Below are positions 57,721-64,000 of a stretch of 64,000 nucleotides of DNA, piece after piece. Source of the stretch: Istiophorus platypterus (taxonomy: Eukaryota > Chordata > Actinopteri > Istiophoriformes > Istiophoridae); NCBI GenBank assembly GCA_016859345.1, contig CM029124.1:22786480-22850479 (forward strand), read 5' to 3'. The translations under genes were made by a program, and so were the position numbers. The notes under the pieces are model-generated. The model searched no databases and was not told the DNA's origin. It saw only the letters and a list, made by a program, of their open reading frames with translations. Positions within the stretch are counted from its first letter, which is position 1; each line of letters starts with the position of its first letter.

Positions 57721-57844
57721 ATGTTTAGTGATTCAGCCTCTTCAATTAGTGATCTGACACTGGCTGCTTTTGTAATTGGAAATGATATTGCACCTAGGTC
57801 TTAGTTATATTGTGCCTAAAATACAGATGTATTAGAATATCTAT

Positions 57845-57873
57845 TTACCTAGCTTTCTTGATAAGCTAGGTAA
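57845..57873. repeat. Perfect 11-bp inverted repeat, 7-base loop
   Basis: TTACCTAGCTT at 57845-57855 and AAGCTAGGTAA at 57863-57873 are exact complements. Confidence 0.9.
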
Positions 57874-58283
57874 GCCAGGCTAGGGTCCAAAGTCAGAGTT
57901 TGTTGTATGCAAAGATAACTGAAGACCCTCAAATGTGGGCTAACAGAAGATGATTTTTATTTGTTCTTGTCATTATGATTAGGGCATGCACACAGGCACA
58001 TTTATACACATTCACAAACAGAATCTCATCCCCATAAAGGGAAACACAAGCCTTCTTTCATAAACTGTTGAACTTGAGCTGCTGAACTCATCCTCCATGT
58101 AATTATAAAGATGGGTTGGGGTGAGAGGGGGGAGACAAAGGACAAGCACTTGCCAGGCCTCTCCAGTTTTTGCATTTTAAACAATGGTCCCCAACTATAT
58201 GTTCCTATTTACATCTATCTATTGATTTGGGGACAAATAAGGAGGCTGGGGGTTGGGTGTGTGAGGACAGTCTGCTTACGTGA

Positions 58284-59013
58284 ATGATGCTATCCTGGTG
58301 TGGATGTGCCTTGGCGCATCCTTTTTTTCATATGAATTCTATCTATATCACGCATCTCATAATATCAGATGTTGACTACTGCTACTCCCTACTGGCAGAC
58401 CTACCCGCATGTATGCTCAGACCGCTACAGGCTATTCAGAATGCGGCGGCACATCTGGTTTTCAGCACATTTCACCGCGCTGTTCAGATGCTCCACTGGC
58501 TTCCAGTTGCTGCCTGCATGAAATTCAAAACCCTAACAATCACCTACAAAACAGCAACCAAAACTCCTCCCTCCTACCTGAACTCCCTCTTTCAGGCCTC
58601 CACTCGCTCCCAGCCACTACGTTGCTAATCAAAGACGCCTGATACAACCACCACAGCAGGGCCCTCGGTCACCGGCTAGACTCTCTTCCTTTGTGGACCC
58701 CCTGTGATGGAATGAGTTACCTCCATTACTCCATTCGATCTGCAGAATCCCCCTCAGTCTTTGAGACTAAAGTCCCAGCTCTTTACTGACCATCTCTGTA
58801 CTTAATAGATTAAAAATAAAATAAAAAGTTATACGTCCTATTCACTCTAAGTGTTGCCTCTCACACTGCCTGTAGGCACTTACATCCAATCAGATTTGAA
58901 CTTTGTCTCATGGCACTTACTCATGTTGTTCTCTCCCAACTGGATCCATACTTGTTGTTTCAGCTCTCAGATGTATGTTGGTATGGATAAAAGTGTCTGC
59001 CAAATGAATTGAA
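58284..59013 (+). mobile_element. LINE of the L2 type, 3' end
   Basis: A + frame (58284-58628) reads ISDVDYCYSLLADLP, then LRPLQAIQNAAAHLVF and LHWLPVAACMKFKTLTITYK. This matches the segment downstream of the reverse-transcriptase core in L2/Maui-type LINEs (the family pattern is DYCNSLLAGLP...IQNAAARLVF...LHWLPV). Further on, a stop and frame changes end the coding part. The 3' end carries TATGGATAAAAGTGTCTGCC then AAATGAATTGAA, the usual L2 tail. The element is 5'-truncated, as most LINE insertions are, and inactive. Confidence 0.9.
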
Positions 59014-60670
59014 GAATTCTCACTGACTTTAGTGATTGACTTTTCATCTGGCACCATCACCATTCAATTTGTCCTGTACTTTACTTTATGACCAAATACC
59101 TGTGAAAATAATGACATTACCATCAGCATTTATTGTACTGCAGTTCTAACTAATTAACAATGTTGGCATTTTAAGAATATCATGCTGACATCAGCACTAC
59201 TGTAACTACTTCCTGATAGGTTCACTAGCATGGCTGTGGACTCATTGTCTTGTTTATTAAAAATGAATAAACCTATGATCACACTTTTGAGCAATATTAA
59301 TGTAAGTCCCTTTTCATGAGGTGTTTATGTAATTTAGTTTGTGCCTTGGACACATGTATTCCTTGCTGTAGATGTACGATATGTTTGCTGGTTGTATTTT
59401 TTTCATTATAAGGGCAGAATGTTAGGTCGAATGACTATGCTGAGTTTTTATCATACTGAATGGGATAAAAACCATATGAAGCAATTTTTTTTTCAATGGA
59501 ATGTCACAGGTTGAAAAAACAAACTCATGTGAACAAAAGACTAAACCTTGGAACTAGATATTTTGACTATGCAAGATAATTGGGACACTTGAAATAAAAT
59601 ATTTTTGTTCTGAAATTTCAGAGCTGAAAATAAGAAGTTGCAAAGCATACTGGAGTTCCTGTATGTTCCTGTAACAGTATGTCATCCATATCTAGATAAA
59701 AATAGCACCAAATAAAATTGTCAATTAAGACAAGATAAGTGACATTTACTTGAATTATGTCATACAATCTTACAAAGTCAGATAGATAAATCAATCCATA
59801 CTCAAAACAGGTCAGACTAGATTTTAAATTTGAATATAAGTATATCTCACTTAGATTATCTCTCACTTGGGCTAGGTTAGCAAGTGAATAAGGTTTATTT
59901 AACAATCAAATCAAACGCTGCATTGTCGCAGTCATGCAAAAAAGAGGATCTGTATGGTAAGGATCACAGGATTGTCGTAATAAAAATGAACTAAAATAAC
60001 TGAAACAAAGAAAGCCTACATTTTTAATGTGATTTTACGTAATCACTGACTACTAATACTTATAGCTATCCATTTGGTTTTTCCACCAAATTTGTACTAA
60101 CAAATTTCTAAAACCCCTACTTTTGGTCTTTTAATGGAAGCAGCACAACTTATCTGAACAGACTAACCTACTGGGAAAATAAATGTATGGCATTACTTTC
60201 CTAGACATGTAGTAACTATGCCATAAGTCTGTAAATAAAGGGGGTGAACACCAAGTGAAAACAGTCCTGTTTCCAAATGGTTAACCTTGTGTTGGCCAGC
60301 AGCATTCTATGAGGACATTTTGACATTAGTATCGAAACGGTCACATGAACAAAGAGAGATAAAATGAGCATGATAGTACTTATAAATGAAGTTAAAACAA
60401 ATGAAAGAGAGAGAAAGATGAAGAACGAGTGGGGAACAGACAGTACCCATAAATGAATGAAAGTCAGGGAAGGAGAGAAGGAGGCAGAGCAGTCTAATTT
60501 GTACATGGTTGCTATTTAAGGAGTGTTGGCTAATTACTGGTTGAACAGGGCAGGCACAGGCTGTTCATGTCAAAAAGGACACAGCCACTTATTAGGCACC
60601 AAAGTGAATTCATATCACAGCGCAAAGGAGATGGGAGTCCAGGGGGCACGAGAGAGGGGTAGCGCATGTG
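59014..60670. other. AT-rich unique DNA
   Basis: No gene is recognised. Confidence 0.4.
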
Positions 60671-60675
60671 TAAAT

Positions 60676-60700
60676 GGGGGTGGGGAGTGGGGGGTGGGGG
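60676..60700 (+). other. G-quadruplex motif
   Basis: Four G runs (5, 4, 6 and 5 long) are separated by one to three bases on the + strand. Confidence 0.8.
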
Positions 60701-61845
60701 TTTATTAAATGTTGTTATTGAAAGGTGCAATGTGGGACCCTTTCACTGGGCTGGTAGCTGTTTAGGTCAGGGTTTGGAACAGTAGCAGCAAGTGGAGATG
60801 CTCTGCTTTGTCTTTATTCAAAGATGTTTCAGAGATGATGGAGAGGAGGCTACCAGTGTTGTGTTTGGTCAAAATGAAACAAAAGTAAAAATATGGCTGG
60901 AAAAACAGGAGAGTTCAGTTCTCAGACCAAAGGAAAGAGAAGAATACTTTTGGGTGCTAAGGTGTAGAGAGGTCAAGAGAGACTTTTTCAGAGATTAGAA
61001 ACAATCAGGTGGATAAAACTCAAAACTTAAATTTTGAAGCAACTACTTCGCTTAAAATTTGGTAAAATAGAATCTACTATGTATGCAGTCAGTAAGCACA
61101 ATAAACTAAGAATTACAAATCTGAAAAGCTTATTGATACAAGAATAAACGGATGGATTGTGACTTCCGTGACTTACATGACTTGCACTACCCTTTACTGG
61201 TGCAACCAGTAGCTTTGTGACAGAGTCATTTGCCACAGAAGCAACAGAACATTCTCCAGCACAGGAGGAGGCACACATTGTTTAAGTCCAATGGTTTGAA
61301 GCAAGTGTTGATCACAACCCTGGCTGGAAAATCAGCATAAAAGTCTGCACCATCAGCAGCAGGAACACTAAAAAGTCTCCATACAGTTGGAAACCTGAAG
61401 ATGTTCATCAGCAGCTAACTCTGGCTGGGAATGAAAACACTCAAGTCTACGCCGCAGCAAGATTGTAAACTTTATCAATGGATCTACATGGCAATCAGCA
61501 AGATCAACATTCAGCTATGTAAAACGTCTTCATTTTGCAGAGTCCTCACACAGCTGTATCCAGGGAACCAAGCGATTTCAGTAATTACCATTCTGTCTTA
61601 ATGCAACTAGTCCTTTTCAAAAAGGACCATAGACAAAAGGAGAGTGACCCACATCCGGTGTTGGTGCATTGGAGAAGTGAATCGTAAACTGCTGCTTCCA
61701 TCCCAGAGTCCTGGGTTAACAGTATATGAACCAGGGAACCAGAGGAACCAATAAATCCTGAAGTTCAAACCCTAGCTGCTCACACCCAGCCTAGGCTGGC
61801 AAAGGATGAAAGAAACCCTGGTCCTAACCACACACACATAACTAT
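60701..61845. other. Unique DNA without a clear feature
   Basis: Composition turns GC-balanced from about 61200. The reverse-strand frames at 61027-61408 are short and show no known domain. No gene is called. Confidence 0.4.
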
Positions 61846-61849
61846 GGCT

Positions 61850-62015
61850 CACCCCCACCAACCTCATGCCTGGACCATGGCCTGCAGCCCAGCGCCTATG
61901 GAGCCTTTATTAGAGAGAAGACTGAGCCCCATGTGCTGTGGCCCAGGCAGGAGGAATGTGTCTGGTCAACAGCAGATTAAAGTGTGGAAGTAACTACAAG
62001 GAGGCCCTTGTTTGT
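61850..62015. promoter_or_regulatory. Candidate conserved noncoding element
   Basis: GC-balanced repeat-free block around GGCCTGCAGCCCAGCGCC, GGAGCCTTTATTAGAGAGAA and GTCAACAGCAGATTAAAGTG, sharply bordered by AT-rich DNA at 62010. Confidence 0.35.
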
Positions 62016-62635
62016 GCTACTTTTTGTTTTCATACAAGTGTGTTTGTATACAGTATAGGCATGCATATTATTTTATGATAGAAATAAAACGGCATCTGTT
62101 TGTGTGTGCACAGTGGAACATGTGGTTGAGGAAAAAAATCTATGCATGTATGTGTGCATGCCTATGAGAGTTTATTTTATTTGTTTTTTTTTTGCAAATG
62201 TGTGACTGGATCTTTTTTATACATGAACCTGTTAAAGATAAAAAAAGTATGCAAGAGTTAACTTGTATAATGTATAAGTGTGCAATAAAAGAGTAACATA
62301 AAGCTACTATCTGTAGATGCTGTTTGTATCTTTACAGTGCACATTATCTGTTAATATGTGAATAATAGAATTATGTTTGTTTATATCCTGTTGTATGTCA
62401 ACATGAATGGTTTTTCAGGACGGGACATATGCCAGCGTAGATGTTTTAATGTAGCAGTTAGATAAAAAAAAACAAAAAAACAATAAGAAATAGAAAGAAA
62501 AAAAAAACAACTCACAAAGTCAGCATAAAAAAATTCAGTATTTCTACCTAATCAACAAACAAACTGCTTTAAGGAACATACTGTAACACACAAACCTACA
62601 TTTATCCCAACAACCATACAACAAGCAATATATAT
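62016..62635. other. AT-rich DNA with A/T homopolymers
   Basis: No gene. A-rich runs lie at 62465-62510. Confidence 0.45.
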
Positions 62636-62639
62636 ACCT

Positions 62640-62900
62640 GCTAAATTAGAAAACCGGCACTCTCATTTATGCTGTTTGGAACATTCAGGCAAAAGGGTCA
62701 AAGTTGTATTAGTAAAAGGTAAGGCCAAACAAATGAGATTATAGCTGAATTAGCTAATTATCATTATTTCCATTCCCTAACAGCCGGTAATATCTTTGGC
62801 ATAATGGTGCTTGTCAGGTTATTGTTGTGTTTGTCTGGGAGGCTTTTGCCCTCTGGTCTCACCTACTGAAACACATCACCCATCCATTAGAATGCATTAT
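62640..62900. promoter_or_regulatory. Candidate conserved noncoding element
   Basis: Repeat-free block with CATTTATGCTGTTTGGAACA, AGCTGAATTAGCTAATTATC (TAGCTAATTA homeobox cores) and GGTAATATCTTTGGCATAAT. Confidence 0.42.
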
Positions 62901-64000
62901 GGAAATGAAATCTTTGTTGGTGTATTTTTTTAATATAAGCTTTGAAGTGACAAGTTGTTTTTCCTCTGTTATGTGTGTGTTTTTTGTTTTTTTTACAGAG
63001 GGAGAAGAGAAAGAGTAGGGATAATGCAAGAAGAGGATAGTGAGGTATAGAGAAAGGAAAAAAGTATAGTGTCTTTATTCAAGGTTAGAGCAAGGTGGTA
63101 TTTGTGAAGGAGTGCCTATTACAGACAGACCTTTCAGAGGAAAATTGGACCTGTCTACCTTTTAAGGACGACATGCTAATTCATGTCAAAAAGGCTTTTA
63201 GTCACGAGGAGAGGACCAGTGGAAAAGATGTTGTGTTACATCCATATCTTCGATGCCTGGTCATGCAAAATATTGATATCAGGATTTACTTTATGAGACT
63301 GAGGAATAAAGCACATTTCAAATTTGTAAAGATAATTCCAGTTCTTTATGTGAAGTCGAACATGTTGTATTTTAATTGCATGTAACTTTTTATTTTATTC
63401 AGCTTCTCATTCAAACAACACAGACATACTGTAAAGAAAAATTACAATTTATCACCTTTCCATTGAAAACTATGTCTCTCCAGGGTTGGTGATTTTTACA
63501 CTTAATGATAAAGAACAACTCGTGTTCCTTTATAGAATTAGAAAATAATGGTTCCTTTTAATTTTACATCACCCTTTTTATCTCAAAAATGTGTAACAAC
63601 CAAACTTAAAATAAGACTGTTTCCTCTTAAAAGGATATCCCAGCAATTTAGTACTTAACTTCTGTAAAGTGGGATACAAAGAATGGTCAAACTCCCTGTC
63701 TTTGGTCTTTGGAAAGAATTAAAGTCAAAAAAAAAAAACAAACCACCAGATCCTACAATTCCTACAGTGCAACTCAACAACATCTTTACACAGATTTTTT
63801 AGTGCCTTCATCTTTCAAACTATGTGCACCTGTTAGGGGGTAGTTTTGAATATCAATATGTCAAATGTTATATACATGGATTCATGTATAAATCCGGATC
63901 AGCTCATTGCAAGGCCAAAGAGAAAGTTATTCAGCATCTCAGTATTACTCCCCATTTGTAAATTAGTGAAGTGCCCCTTGATTAAATTGATTATGGGTAT
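62901..64000. other. No recognisable feature
   Basis: AT-rich unique sequence. A 96-codon + frame at 63095-63385 has no start context or domain I recognise. Confidence 0.4.

Noticed and set aside
63095..63385. 96-codon + frame near the right edge
   Set aside because: No domain, no start context and AT-rich composition like its flanks.

Overview
This window looks like a gene-poor stretch of a ray-finned (teleost, probably percomorph) fish genome. The evidence is AT-rich single-copy DNA, very frequent CA/GT microsatellites, and decayed mobile elements of kinds typical of fish: a LINE of the L2 type, Tc1-like transposon pieces, DIRS-order tyrosine-recombinase retrotransposons, a Ty3/gypsy remnant, a tRNA-type SINE tail and small inverted-repeat elements. 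I find no complete protein-coding gene. Nearly all long open frames are translations of simple repeats or of purine/pyrimidine tracts.

The one strong gene-associated feature is a CpG-rich island at about 46.2-47.0 kb. It has GGA repeats, a C-rich G-quadruplex block on its upstream side and a GC-rich hairpin, and it looks like a promoter plus first exon or 5' leader. I cannot name the gene; its remaining exons lie outside the window or are too short to see. On both sides, at roughly 7.5, 9.3, 10.1, 12.4, 16.7, 19.4, 24.2, 28.9, 31.6, 32.1, 40.4, 41.1, 41.6, 42.4, 45.7, 49.3, 50.5, 52.1, 57.6, 61.9 and 62.7 kb, lie repeat-free, compositionally even blocks with many homeobox-type TAAT cores and octamer-like sites. 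They have the look of conserved noncoding enhancers. The layout, a single CpG promoter in a repeat-interrupted desert of candidate enhancers, resembles the regulatory landscape or giant first intron of a developmental regulator. That reading is inference; only cross-species alignment can confirm it.

Layout: 0-3 kb, a DIRS-like retroelement scrap with two degenerate tandem arrays. 4.1-4.9 kb, a cluster of five CA/GT repeats. 5-14 kb, mostly unique DNA with candidate enhancers and a (TCTA)n array at 11.1 kb. 14.4-16.2 kb, two non-autonomous inverted-repeat elements. 17-21.5 kb, a dispersed repeat, long GT arrays, a pyrimidine tract, a SINE tail and a gypsy remnant. 24-27 kb, Tc1-like fragments and a pair of related dispersed repeats. 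28-33 kb, candidate enhancers and one unexplained complex block. 37.2-38.5 kb, an inverted-repeat element beside a tyrosine-recombinase retrotransposon. 40-47 kb, the densest candidate enhancers leading to the CpG island. 47-64 kb, unique DNA with a second copy of the 16-kb inverted-repeat element, an L2 LINE 3' end at 58.3-59.0 kb and scattered candidate enhancers.

All family assignments were made by reading motifs from memory of these families; no database search was run.
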